Shown: in pieces, positions 42,006 through 50,386 of the stretch
Layout of the letters: every line of letters starts with the position of its first letter
Position numbering within the stretch: position 1 is the stretch's first letter
From: Lentibacter algarum
GTDB taxonomy: Bacteria; Pseudomonadota; Alphaproteobacteria; Rhodobacterales; Rhodobacteraceae
Direction: 5' to 3'
Length of the DNA: 64,000 nt
NCBI RefSeq assembly: GCF_018860975.1
Contig: NZ_JAHKQI010000009.1
Location: forward strand, 1 to 64,000
The notes under the pieces: model-generated
What the model saw: only the letters and a program-made list of their open reading frames with translations
Databases searched by the model: none
What the model was told of the DNA's origin: nothing
Program-made: the position numbers and the translations under genes

Positions 42006-42113
42006 TTAGATCGTTCCGAACATCGGCTTTGCAGACGGCGTTGCCTTTCGCTGCAAGTGCTCAAAGGTCTGCTTCTTGGTGACGGTAAAGGCGTTAGAAG
42101 GGGTCTTCTCTTT
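42006..42113 (-). other. Possible coding remnant
   Basis: A 36-codon open frame on the minus strand, ending ATPSAKPMFGTI and a TAA, with a protein-like middle (NAFTVTKKQTFEHLQRK). It has no ATG, GTG or TTG start with a ribosome-binding site, and a stop precedes it. It could be the 3' end of a lost gene. I do not recognise it, and it may be chance. Confidence 0.25.
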
Positions 42114-42175
42114 TGTAGGGCCACTAACACGGTGTTTGCATTATCAAGCAACTAAACTGGCTCAATGTCTTGATA

Positions 42176-42556
42176 TCAGGCCTCTTCTAAAACCTTTCGG
42201 GCAACGCGAAAGCACTCCAACGCCTGCGGCACGCCGCAATAGATGCCGATGACGTGGATAATTGCGCGGATTTCGTCTTGGGTGACCCCGTTGTTAATCG
42301 CCCCACGGCAATGAGTTTCCCATTCATGCATCTTCCCCAATGCCCCGATCATCGACAGGTTCATCATCGAACGCGTCTTGGCGTCGATCACATCGTCGCC
42401 CCAACCAAAACCCCAACACCATGCAGTCATCGCTTCCTGAAAGGGGCGGGTGAAATCATCGGCGGCGGCAAGGTTCTTTTCAACGTACTCAGCGCCAAGC
42501 GTGGCTTTGCGTTGTTCCAAGCCTTTCAGAAAAAGATCTTCGTCAAATGCACTCAT
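42176..42556 (-). CDS. Carboxymuconolactone decarboxylase-family protein
   Basis: 126 residues, a small helical CMD-fold protein. The helices TRSMMNLSMIGALGKMHEWETH and RAIIHVIGIYCGVPQALECF, quoted in part as MMNLSMIGALGKMHE and HVIGIYCGVPQALE, match the family. The CxxC of the AhpD-type peroxidase branch is absent, so a decarboxylase/lactonase-like or structural role is more likely. It ends the minus-strand arm of the betaine island, 54 bp after the Rieske gene. Its task in the pathway is unclear. Confidence 0.85.
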   Translation of the reverse strand: MSAFDEDLFLKGLEQRKATLGAEYVEKNLAAADDFTRPFQEAMTAWCWGFGWGDDVIDAKTRSMMNLSMIGALGKMHEWETHCRGAINNGVTQDEIRAIIHVIGIYCGVPQALECFRVARKVLEEA

Positions 42557-42610
42557 GTCTTAGCCTTTCAATTTGATGGGGTCATTTTCTGCAATTTTGC
42601 CAGTAGCTCT

Positions 42611-43711
42611 TCACGAATGCGATCCTTTGTCTTGGCCATCAATCGCTTCGCGCATCCATCTTTGCAGGTGCATGACGGGGTGTTCCGAATTCACCCCGCC
42701 GCACGGGTCTAGAACCAGTGGGCCGGGCTTGTAGCCGCGCGATCCGAGCCCGCGTTGCACGCTTTCAACAAGATGGATGTCTTCTTCTACTGTTGTCTCG
42801 CGATCCTGCACGGCCAGTTGCCGCACTTTGGGGTCGTCCGCTCCCTCAACTGAATACCAGCCACGCCAAACCACAACATGATCCGCGTCGATGGCGCGCC
42901 AGTGATAGGTGTTCAGCACATTGCCCGGATAGACCTGAAACGAAAACATCGGCCACAGGAACCAGCTGGAATATTCGTATTGATGCGCAAAGCCGGAGTG
43001 AACGTCATAGGTCATGTCCTCAAGGCTTTGGCATTCGGTGGTGTGCCGCAAGCACTTGCCTTGGGGCTGGATGTCATAGGTTTCAGGCTTGACCACGCCA
43101 TTGGCAAAGGTCGGGTGGTTCAAAGAGCAATGGTAGCATTCCGAATAGTTCTCGACCGAGACCTTCCAGTTGCAGTTTTCCGGAATATCGACCCATTCCA
43201 ACGGCTTGAGATCGGCCCAATTGGGCACCCATTCCTCAAGCTCGGCGCGGGCATTCGGAAACCACTCTTCCATCGGGGCGGCGTTCGGGTCGAGGTTTAC
43301 AAACACAAAGCCGAGGAATTCCTCTGCGCGGACTTCGGTCAGGCATATGCTGGACTTGTCGAACCCCTCGACGGCCTTGATATTGGGCCCTGCGCGCAAT
43401 TCACCTGTCAGCTCGTATGTCCAAGCGTGATAGGGGCATACAACGACGCGTGTTGTGCCACTTCCGTTGACCAATTGATGCGCGCGGTGCTGGCACACGT
43501 TGTAGAACACGCGGATTTTTTCATCACGCCCACGGATGGCAAACAGGCTCTCACCGGCGATCTCAAAAGTGGCGTAGTCGCCCACATTGGCCAGTTCGGA
43601 AGCATGGCAGCCAAATTGCCATGTCTGGGCCAGCAGCCCGGCGCCCTCAACCTCAAAGACCTTTGGATCGGTGTAGTAGCGCGCGGCGAGGGATCGGATT
43701 GCTTCAGTCAT
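42611..43711 (-). CDS. Rieske-type N-demethylating oxygenase, alpha subunit
   Basis: 366 residues from the ATG at 43711; the longer frame runs through the RpiR gene and is not protein-like. The Rieske [2Fe-2S] site is CQHRAHQL with CPYHAW (Cys-x-His and Cys-x-x-His). The mononuclear-iron region is NWKVSVENYSECYHCSLNHP, with its two His ligands. The block ENYSECYHC is the style of quaternary-amine oxygenases (GbcA, carnitine and stachydrine types). It should demethylate a betaine with release of formaldehyde. No reductase gene lies in the island, so electrons must come from elsewhere. It overlaps the RpiR stop by 8 bp. Confidence 0.9.
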   Translation of the reverse strand: MTEAIRSLAARYYTDPKVFEVEGAGLLAQTWQFGCHASELANVGDYATFEIAGESLFAIRGRDEKIRVFYNVCQHRAHQLVNGSGTTRVVVCPYHAWTYELTGELRAGPNIKAVEGFDKSSICLTEVRAEEFLGFVFVNLDPNAAPMEEWFPNARAELEEWVPNWADLKPLEWVDIPENCNWKVSVENYSECYHCSLNHPTFANGVVKPETYDIQPQGKCLRHTTECQSLEDMTYDVHSGFAHQYEYSSWFLWPMFSFQVYPGNVLNTYHWRAIDADHVVVWRGWYSVEGADDPKVRQLAVQDRETTVEEDIHLVESVQRGLGSRGYKPGPLVLDPCGGVNSEHPVMHLQRWMREAIDGQDKGSHS

Positions 43712-44594
43712 CGGCGGCCTCTCGATAAATCCCCAGAGAGTGTCGCCGTTTATGAAACGTCTCGACGCGATCCACGATTTCGTCGCTGGCAACAGCGATG
43801 ACAAAGGACAGCAACGTTTCAAGCAGGGCGATTGTGCTGGTGGAGGAGGGAAAAAACTGTGGCGTATCGCAGGAAATGACGAAGCCATGATCCGCGCCGC
43901 GAATGATCGGGCTGGCTGGGCTATCTGAAATCGCGACAATGGTCATGCCTTGTGCGCGGGCCAATTGCACGGCTTCGACAACCTCAGTGCGGTAGGGCTT
44001 GCAGGTGATCGCGATCAGGACATCACGTTTGTCAGCCCAAGCGAGGTCGTCGATCGGGGTGGAACCGGGGCGCGGGATAGCGTGGAATTGCACCATGCCG
44101 GTGGAGGCGAGATAGGTGAAATTGCGGGCGTTGGAATTGTTCACCCCGACACCAAGCGTAAAGACATTGCGTGAGGCCCAAATGACCTCCGCCGCTGTTT
44201 TCAGCTCATCGACGGAGATACCGGCGAAGGTGTCTTCGATGTTGCGCAGAGCAGCCTGCACCATATCGGCGTATAGCCCGCCAAGGTCACCCGATTTACG
44301 GATTTCTTGCAACCAGCGCGCGCGATCGGGAAAGTCTGCCGCCCCGCGGCGGATCGCGTCACGAAACGGGGCGCGGAAATCTTCGTAGCCCTCAAAGCCA
44401 ACCTGCCGCGCCATGCGCACAACGGTGTTGGGCTTGACGTTCGCGGCCTCAGCAATTTCGCGCACAGTCGAAACCCCCACATCGCGGGGGTTCTCCAGCA
44501 CATAGGTTGCGGCCTTGCGCGCCTCAGGCGTCAGCTCGGTGAGCTCGCCTGCCAGACGCTCGAGAATCGTATTTGATACATTTGTCCCATTCAT
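43704..44594 (-). CDS. RpiR-family transcriptional regulator
   Basis: 296 residues, start taken at the ATG at 44594; the longer frame (to 44690) crosses the divergent promoter. The N-terminal HTH_6 part has LTPEARKAATYVLENPRDVG, with SVREIAEAANVKPNTVVRMARQ as recognition helix, shown here as AEAANVKPNTVVRMA. The C-terminal SIS domain (about 130-260) includes VFTLGVGVNNSNARNF and VLIAITCKPYRTEVVEAVQ, which usually binds a phosphosugar or related small molecule. It is the likely repressor of the island, transcribed with the Rieske gene and divergent from the catabolic operon. Confidence 0.9.
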   Translation of the reverse strand: MNGTNVSNTILERLAGELTELTPEARKAATYVLENPRDVGVSTVREIAEAANVKPNTVVRMARQVGFEGYEDFRAPFRDAIRRGAADFPDRARWLQEIRKSGDLGGLYADMVQAALRNIEDTFAGISVDELKTAAEVIWASRNVFTLGVGVNNSNARNFTYLASTGMVQFHAIPRPGSTPIDDLAWADKRDVLIAITCKPYRTEVVEAVQLARAQGMTIVAISDSPASPIIRGADHGFVISCDTPQFFPSSTSTIALLETLLSFVIAVASDEIVDRVETFHKRRHSLGIYREAADD

Positions 44595-44618
44595 GATTGA
44601 CGATGGTATATTTGTTCG
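44575..44618. promoter_or_regulatory. Predicted RpiR operator (direct repeats)
   Basis: ATACATTTGTCC (44576-44587) and GTATATTTGTTC (44606-44617) agree at 9 of 12 positions and start 30 bp apart, about three helical turns. They flank the RpiR start and lie just before the plus-strand operon, so one factor could control both arms. Confidence 0.4.
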
Positions 44619-44662
44619 CTTAGCCTGTCGAGAGAAAAACGACTCACAAAAGGACAATTCCA

Positions 44663-47101
44663 TTGGCGAATGAATTTCCAAGTCACGCACGCGTCGTCAT
44701 TGTTGGCGGCGGCGTCATGGGCGTAGGCCTTGCCTATCACCTCGGCCACGAGGGATGGGGCGAAGACACCGTGCTGCTCGAGAAGGCAGAGCTGACGTCT
44801 GGCAGCACATGGCACGCGGCGGGGCAGATCACCCATTCGACCTCTAGTTTCGGGCTGGGCAAATGTGTCGATTACAACATCGGGCTTTATTCTGGTGGAT
44901 TGGAAAAAGAGACCGGCCAGCCAGTGACATGGCATGGCTGCGGGTCGTTCCGCTTGGCCTATACGGAAGACGAGATGGACTGGCTGCGTCATACGCTGTC
45001 GGTCGGGCGCTCGCTTGGGTTCAATATCGAACTGGTTGGGCTGGACAAGGTTGCCGAGTTGCATCCCTTCTATAACCTCGAAGGTGTTCTAGGCGCGCTG
45101 CACACGCCAGACGACGGCCATGTTGATCCGACCAACGTCACTATGGCGATGGCTGCGGGTGCCCGCCAGAAAGGTGTGAAAATCATCCGCCAGTGCCGCG
45201 CAACCAACATCACGCAATTGCCTTCAGGCGAGTGGCAGGTTGAGACGGACAAAGGCACGATCATCTGTGAGCATGTCGTCAACGCAGGCGGAACCTATGC
45301 GCGGCAGATGGGAGAGTGGTCGGGGTTGCAACTGCCGATGACCTCGATGACGCACCACTATTTCGTGACCGAGCCGGTGCCAGAGTTTGAAGCGTTGGAC
45401 ACCGAGCTACCCGTCATCCGCGACGACAAGAAGGTGTCGGGTTACATCCGGATGGAGCAAAAGCGCGGGCTGATCGGGATCTACGAGAAAGAGAACCCGA
45501 ATTCCGTTTGGCATGACCATTGCCCGTGGGACTATGAAAACTGGTTGTTTGATGCCGACTACGATCGGGTCATGCCCTATCTTGAGGAAAGCCTGAACCG
45601 CATGCCGATCTTTGCCGAGCTTGGCATTCAACGTGAAGTCCACGGCGCGATCAGCCATCCACCGGACGGCAACCCGCTGATCGGCCCCGCGCCTGGCGTG
45701 ACGAATTATTGGTGCTGCTGCGGCACACAAATCGGTATCGGCTGGGGGCCCGGTTTGACGCGGGAGTTGGCCCGTTGGATGGTGCATGGTGCCGCCGATA
45801 TTTCCATGCGCGACTATGACCCGCGCCGGTTCGGAAGCTATGCCACCAAGGACTGGCAGGTTGTGAAAGCCGAGGAAGACTATTGCCTGCGCCACGAAAT
45901 CCCCTTTCCGCATTTCAACAGATTGGCAGGGCGGCCGATCAAGCCGTCACCGCTTTATGAATTGCTGAAGTCCAAAGGCGCGGTTCACGAAGAAGTTTAC
46001 GGCTTTGAACGCCCCCGCTGGTTTGCCCGCGATGGCGTGACACAAGAAGATCACTATTCTTTCAATCGCACGGTCGTAGACGATGTCGTCGCAAGTGAAG
46101 TCAAAGCCGTACGCGAAAACGTCGGCATTATGGATGTCACCGCGTTCACCAAGGTCGTCGTCGAAGGGCCGGACGCCTATGCGCTGCTTGATCGCCTCAC
46201 GGCGAACCGGATGCCGCAAAAGGTTGGATCGATCACGCTCACCCATATGCTAAACCGCGCGGGTCGGATTGAGTTGGAAACGACGATTGTGCGCATGGCC
46301 GACGATAAATTTTATCTCGTCTGTGCCGCGTTTTTTGAGCAGCGTCTCCTTGACCACCTGAACCAGAACCGTTCGGGCGAAGACGCCACAATCACCGCGG
46401 TGTCCTCTGACTGGTCTGCGCTGTCCCTAAACGGGCCACGGGCGCGAGACGTTTTGCAGAAATGCACAGATGCCGACTTAAGCAACGCAGGCTTCCGCTG
46501 GCTGTCCGCGCAAGAGATTACGGTTGCAGGGCACAGCGTTTGGGCCTTCCGGATGTCCTATGCGGGCGAACTTGGTTGGGAATTCCACATGCCTGCCGCC
46601 GCCTGCCTTGATGTCTACAATGCACTTTGGGCTGCGGGCGAGACCCACGGTATTGCCGACTACGGCAGCTTTGCGATGAATGTTATGCGCATGGAGAAGG
46701 GCTTCAAAGGCGCGGGCGAGCTGACCAACGAAGTGACCTTGGCCGAGGCCGATGTTCTGCGATTTGCCCGCTCTGACAAGGAATACCTTGGGCGTGACAA
46801 GACATTGAACACCGATCTGCCTTGGGTTTGTGCCTATCTGGAAATCGAGCCCGATGGAAAAGCCGACGGGCATGGCGGCGAGGCTGTGATGTTGAACGGT
46901 CAGGTTGTCGGCTCTACCGCATCGGTGGCCTACGGCCCCACCGTGGGCAAAATCCTTGCTTTCGCCTATATCAAGCCCGAAGCTGCTAAACCGGACACGG
47001 CGCTTGAGGTGGTGATCCACGGCCAACCCCGTGCGGCCCGCGTATTGGGCGAACCTGCCTATGACCCCGAAAGCCTGAAACCACGGAAGGACGTATCATG
47101 A
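44663..47101 (+). CDS. Dimethylglycine dehydrogenase-like flavoprotein (DAO plus GcvT)
   Basis: 812 residues from a TTG start (AAAGGACAATTCCA before it). The N-terminal ~400 residues are an FAD-binding DAO domain: VVIVGGGVMGVGLAYHLGHE and LTSGSTWHAAGQITH, where His in STWHAAG matches the covalent-FAD region of the family. The C-terminal ~400 residues are a GcvT-type aminomethyltransferase-like domain, with YAGELGWEFHMP and FAMNVMRMEKGFKGAGELTN. It removes a methyl group from an N-methylated amino acid (dimethylglycine or N-methylproline type) and passes the C1 unit to folate. It is ATGA-coupled to the next gene. Confidence 0.9.
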   Translation: MANEFPSHARVVIVGGGVMGVGLAYHLGHEGWGEDTVLLEKAELTSGSTWHAAGQITHSTSSFGLGKCVDYNIGLYSGGLEKETGQPVTWHGCGSFRLAYTEDEMDWLRHTLSVGRSLGFNIELVGLDKVAELHPFYNLEGVLGALHTPDDGHVDPTNVTMAMAAGARQKGVKIIRQCRATNITQLPSGEWQVETDKGTIICEHVVNAGGTYARQMGEWSGLQLPMTSMTHHYFVTEPVPEFEALDTELPVIRDDKKVSGYIRMEQKRGLIGIYEKENPNSVWHDHCPWDYENWLFDADYDRVMPYLEESLNRMPIFAELGIQREVHGAISHPPDGNPLIGPAPGVTNYWCCCGTQIGIGWGPGLTRELARWMVHGAADISMRDYDPRRFGSYATKDWQVVKAEEDYCLRHEIPFPHFNRLAGRPIKPSPLYELLKSKGAVHEEVYGFERPRWFARDGVTQEDHYSFNRTVVDDVVASEVKAVRENVGIMDVTAFTKVVVEGPDAYALLDRLTANRMPQKVGSITLTHMLNRAGRIELETTIVRMADDKFYLVCAAFFEQRLLDHLNQNRSGEDATITAVSSDWSALSLNGPRARDVLQKCTDADLSNAGFRWLSAQEITVAGHSVWAFRMSYAGELGWEFHMPAAACLDVYNALWAAGETHGIADYGSFAMNVMRMEKGFKGAGELTNEVTLAEADVLRFARSDKEYLGRDKTLNTDLPWVCAYLEIEPDGKADGHGGEAVMLNGQVVGSTASVAYGPTVGKILAFAYIKPEAAKPDTALEVVIHGQPRAARVLGEPAYDPESLKPRKDVS

Positions 47102-48180
47102 CACTCCCAAAGACAATGCGGGCGATGGTCACAATGGGCCATGGCGATCTGGATCAAATGGTTTTGCACGAGGATTGGCCCCGCCCAGACCCCGCGCCGG
47201 GCGAGGTTCTGATCCGCGTTGGGGCCTGCGGGCTGAACAACACGGACGTGAACACGCGCTCTGGATGGTATTCCAAGACGGTAACGGACGCGACAACGGG
47301 TGGCGCGTTTGATGAGGTCGGTGAAGACGACCCCACTTGGGGCGGCGCGCCAATCACCTTTCCGCGCATTCAGGGGGCCGATGTCTGCGGAGAGATCGTT
47401 GCTGTGGGCAAAGGTGTCGACCCGTCGCGTATCGGCGCGCGTGTGATCAGCGATAACTGGCTGCGCGATGCAGACGATCCCGATGACATGAACAAGACCG
47501 GCTATTTCGGGTCGGAACGAGATGGCGGATTTGCGCAATACACCACAACGCCTTCGCGCAACGCGCTTGCCGTGCAGTCGGGTTTGAGCGACGCAGAACT
47601 GGCGACCTTCTCGTGTTCTTATTCCACCGCCGAAGGCATGCTGACGCGAGCTCAAGTTCGTGCGAACGACACCGTGCTGGTTCCCGGCGCATCGGGGGGT
47701 GTTGGCGGCGCGCTGGTTCAGCTGGCCAAACGCCGCGGCGCGCGCGTGATCGCTTTGGCGTCTGAAGCCAAGCACGATGAAGTGGCACGGCTGGGGCCAG
47801 ATGTGATCCTTCCGCGCGCGCCTGAAAACTTACGCGTCGCGTTAGGTAACGAGAAAATCACTGTCGTGGCAGATGTCGTCGGCGGCCCTTATTGGCCAAC
47901 GCTGATTGATGTGCTGGAACGCGGCGGGCGCTACACCTGTTCGGGTGCGATTGCAGGGCCCATGGTTAACCTAGACCTGCGCACCTTTTACCTGCGCGAT
48001 CTGACCTTCACTGGCTCAACCGTGATTGCGCCCGAGGTTATGCCAAACCTGATCCGCTATATCGAAAATGGCGAGATTAAACCCGCCTTGGCCGCAACCT
48101 ATCCGCTCGATCAATTACGCGAAGCTCAGGCAGCATTCATTGCCAAGAAACACACCGGCAACATTGTGGTGACACCATGA
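47098..48180 (+). CDS. MDR-family alcohol dehydrogenase/oxidoreductase
   Basis: 360 residues. The N-terminal GroES-like domain has GEVLIRVGACGLNNTDVNTRSGWYSK, quoted by GACGLNNTDVNTRSG; the nucleotide site is VLVPGASGGVGGALVQLAK. The cysteine at the catalytic-zinc position in CGLNNTD is present, but the second structural-zinc lobe is absent, so it may be zinc-free. The insertion near 70-95 is long for the family. It sits between the flavoprotein and the two enolase genes, overlapping both by 4 bp. A reductase or dehydrogenase step on a pathway intermediate is the inference. Confidence 0.88.
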   Translation: MTLPKTMRAMVTMGHGDLDQMVLHEDWPRPDPAPGEVLIRVGACGLNNTDVNTRSGWYSKTVTDATTGGAFDEVGEDDPTWGGAPITFPRIQGADVCGEIVAVGKGVDPSRIGARVISDNWLRDADDPDDMNKTGYFGSERDGGFAQYTTTPSRNALAVQSGLSDAELATFSCSYSTAEGMLTRAQVRANDTVLVPGASGGVGGALVQLAKRRGARVIALASEAKHDEVARLGPDVILPRAPENLRVALGNEKITVVADVVGGPYWPTLIDVLERGGRYTCSGAIAGPMVNLDLRTFYLRDLTFTGSTVIAPEVMPNLIRYIENGEIKPALAATYPLDQLREAQAAFIAKKHTGNIVVTP

Positions 48181-49283
48181 AGATCACGCGCGTTTCTGTC
48201 TACCAAGTCGATCTGCCATTGGAGCATCCCTACTGGCTGGCTGGTGGGCGGCTGAAGTTCGAAGTGTTAGATGCGACACTTGTCAAAGTGGAGACCGACT
48301 CAGGGTTCATCGGTTGGGGTGAAGGCACGCCTTGGGGGCACACCTACGTGCCCGCCCATGGGCCTGGCATACGTGCTGGCATCGAGACGATGGCACCTTT
48401 TATCATTGGGCTCGATCCGCGGCGTGTTCTGGATGTCGAACGTGCGATGGACCTCGCGCTGCCTGGTCACCTTTATGCCAAAAGTCCAATCGACATGGCG
48501 TGTTGGGATATCGCTGGCCAAGCTACGGGCCTGCCAATCGCCGACCTGATGGGAGGCGGATCACGAACGCCGCGCCCCATAGCCTCGTCCGTTGGCGCGA
48601 AGACGGTGGAGGAGACCCGCGCTGTGATCGACCGTTACCGCCAGCGCGGCTATATCGCCCATTCCGTCAAAATCGGAGGCGATGTGGAGCGTGACATTGC
48701 CCGTATTCGCGACGTTGAAGACATTCGCCGGGATGGAGAGATTGTTCTCTATGACGTGAACCGAGGTTGGACGCGGCAGCAGGCATTGCGGGTCATGTCG
48801 GCAACCGAAGACTTGAATGTGATGTTCGAACAGCCCTGCGAAACGCTGGATGATATTGCGGCGATTGCTGGCAAACACGCAGCACCTGTGTCGGTCGATG
48901 AAACGCTGGTAACCCTGCAAGACGCGACACGTATCGCACGCGACGGGCTGGCCGAAGTTTTTGGCATCAAGCTCAACCGCGTCGGCGGGCTGACCAAAGC
49001 CGCGCGGTTGCGTGATGTGGCGCTAGCCCACGGGATCGACATGTTCGTCATGGCAACGGGCGGCTCCGTGCTGGCGGACACCGAAGCGCTGCATTTGGCC
49101 GCCACCATTCCGGACGCCAACTGTCACGCCGTCTGGGCCTGTCAGGATATGCTGACCATTGATATCGCCAGTGGCCGTGGCCCGCGCAACATTGATGGTC
49201 ATCTCCATTTACCCGAAGAAGCGGGCCTTGGCGTTCATCCTGATGAGGATTCGCTTGGTGATCCAGTGGCCGTTTACCCGTGA
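48177..49283 (+). CDS. hpbD: Enolase-superfamily 4-hydroxyproline betaine 2-epimerase-like protein
   Basis: 368 residues. Two Lys, K165 (SVKIGGD) and K265 (GIKLNRVGG), with metal ligands D193 (YDVN), E218 (FEQP) and D241 (VDE), form the mandelate racemase/muconate lactonising active site. From memory, blocks such as HPYWLAGGRLKFE, WGHTYVPAHGPGIRAGIE and IASSVGAKTVEETRAVIDRY strongly resemble HpbD of Pelagibaca bermudensis, which epimerises trans-4-hydroxy-L-proline betaine. The C-terminal HAVWACQDML may hold the aromatic contact for the quaternary amine. The similarity was recalled, not computed. Starts in an ATGA overlap. Confidence 0.85.
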   Translation: MKITRVSVYQVDLPLEHPYWLAGGRLKFEVLDATLVKVETDSGFIGWGEGTPWGHTYVPAHGPGIRAGIETMAPFIIGLDPRRVLDVERAMDLALPGHLYAKSPIDMACWDIAGQATGLPIADLMGGGSRTPRPIASSVGAKTVEETRAVIDRYRQRGYIAHSVKIGGDVERDIARIRDVEDIRRDGEIVLYDVNRGWTRQQALRVMSATEDLNVMFEQPCETLDDIAAIAGKHAAPVSVDETLVTLQDATRIARDGLAEVFGIKLNRVGGLTKAARLRDVALAHGIDMFVMATGGSVLADTEALHLAATIPDANCHAVWACQDMLTIDIASGRGPRNIDGHLHLPEEAGLGVHPDEDSLGDPVAVYP

Positions 49284-50383
49284 AGGTAACGGGCATCTCC
49301 CTATGGTCAGTCGATCTGACCAGCCATGAAACCTACTACATGGCCGAGGGAAAGACCTGCGACACAGTCAAAACCCACGTGCTATGTCTGGAAACAGACA
49401 GTGGGTTGAAAGGCTGGGGCGAGGTCTGCCCGATACCACACTACTTGCCAGCCTTTGCCGAGGGTGTGCCGAGCGCGATCACCGAAATGGCGCCGCAAAT
49501 TCTGGGCGTCTGCCCGTTTGGGGTCGATGCTCCGATGCGCAAGCTGGATGGGTTTCTGCAAGGCCATCTGCACGCAAAATCCGTCGTGGATATGGCGCTT
49601 TGGGATCTGTTCGGCAAAGCAACCGAGCAGCCACTCTATGCCCTGCTTGGTGGTCGAACCCGCGCCGACATGCCGCTTTATCATTCGATCACCTGCGTTG
49701 CACCTGACGAGATGGCGCGGATCGCCCGTGACGCCTACGACACAGGTATCCGCCAGTTTCAGGTCAAACTGGGCGCGGATGCTGATTGGCAGGCCGATGC
49801 GGAACGATTGGCTAAGGTTCGCGAGGCAGTGGGCGACGGGCCATTGGTCTATGGCGACTGGAACTGTGGCGCGACCAAGCTGCAGGCCACGCGCACAGGC
49901 CGCGCGGTTGCACATCTTGATGTCATGTTAGAACAGCCGTGCAAAACCCTTGAGGACTGTGCGGCTGTCCGGCAAGCAACTGGCTTGCCGATGAAGATCG
50001 ACGAGGGCGCGCATGATCTGGCATCCTTGATGCGTGCACATGAGCTTGGCGTCTTGGACGCGGTTGCGCTGAAGCTGTCAAAATTCGGCGGACTTTCGGC
50101 CATGCGCCGCGCGCGCGACCTCACTGTTCACCTAGGGGCAGAGATTTGCGCCGAATGCACGTGGGGGTCTGACATCGTCACCGCCGCGTCGCTGCACTTC
50201 GCGGCCTCGATCCCGCAGGGCGCATTGCTGAACACCTGTGATCTGTCGTCTTACGTCAGCCCGCGCATTGCGCCCGATTGCCCGACACGCAAAGACGGGC
50301 GCATTGCCCCGCCCGAAGGCGCCGGCCTTGGCGTCACGCCTGATCTAGACCTACTTGGAACCCCCATACTTGAACTGGACTGA
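49280..50383 (+). CDS. Second enolase-superfamily protein of the MR/MLE type
   Basis: 367 residues from a GTG start that overlaps the previous stop. The same active-site plan as its neighbour: K163 (FQVKLGAD), D193 (GDWN), E218 (LEQP), D241 (KIDEG), K265 and K268 (LKLSKFGG). The lid region differs (ETYYMAEGKTCDTVKTH), so it takes another substrate. Hydroxyproline dehydratase- or epimerase-like members with this look are known near hydroxyproline genes; cis-3-hydroxyproline dehydratase is one candidate. Not a recent duplicate: the two share only the scaffold. Confidence 0.82.
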   Translation: MKVTGISLWSVDLTSHETYYMAEGKTCDTVKTHVLCLETDSGLKGWGEVCPIPHYLPAFAEGVPSAITEMAPQILGVCPFGVDAPMRKLDGFLQGHLHAKSVVDMALWDLFGKATEQPLYALLGGRTRADMPLYHSITCVAPDEMARIARDAYDTGIRQFQVKLGADADWQADAERLAKVREAVGDGPLVYGDWNCGATKLQATRTGRAVAHLDVMLEQPCKTLEDCAAVRQATGLPMKIDEGAHDLASLMRAHELGVLDAVALKLSKFGGLSAMRRARDLTVHLGAEICAECTWGSDIVTAASLHFAASIPQGALLNTCDLSSYVSPRIAPDCPTRKDGRIAPPEGAGLGVTPDLDLLGTPILELD

Positions 50384-50386
50384 AAC

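Larger units (their letters stand above)
41532..42175. other. Gene-poor stretch before the betaine island
   Basis: 644 bp with no convincing gene. It is more AT-rich than its surroundings (for example a run AACAAAAAATAAAATAT near 41597), and holds a weak third copy of the TATGCAC repeat (about 41834-41880), a GTTAAC site and a minus-strand coding-like remnant (about 42006-42113). It marks the left edge of the 42-52 kb island. Confidence 0.65.

Noticed and set aside
41788-42009. 73-codon plus-strand frame in the gene-poor region
   Set aside because: It is made largely of the degenerate TATGCAC repeat and has no ribosome-binding site.
42878-43801. Plus-strand open frame of 307 codons opposite the Rieske gene
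   Set aside because: The Rieske and mononuclear-iron motifs are on the other strand; no start signal here.
43712-43939. N-terminal extension of the Rieske protein
   Set aside because: It overlaps the RpiR coding region in another frame, with Pro/Ser/Cys-rich sequence unlike any oxygenase.
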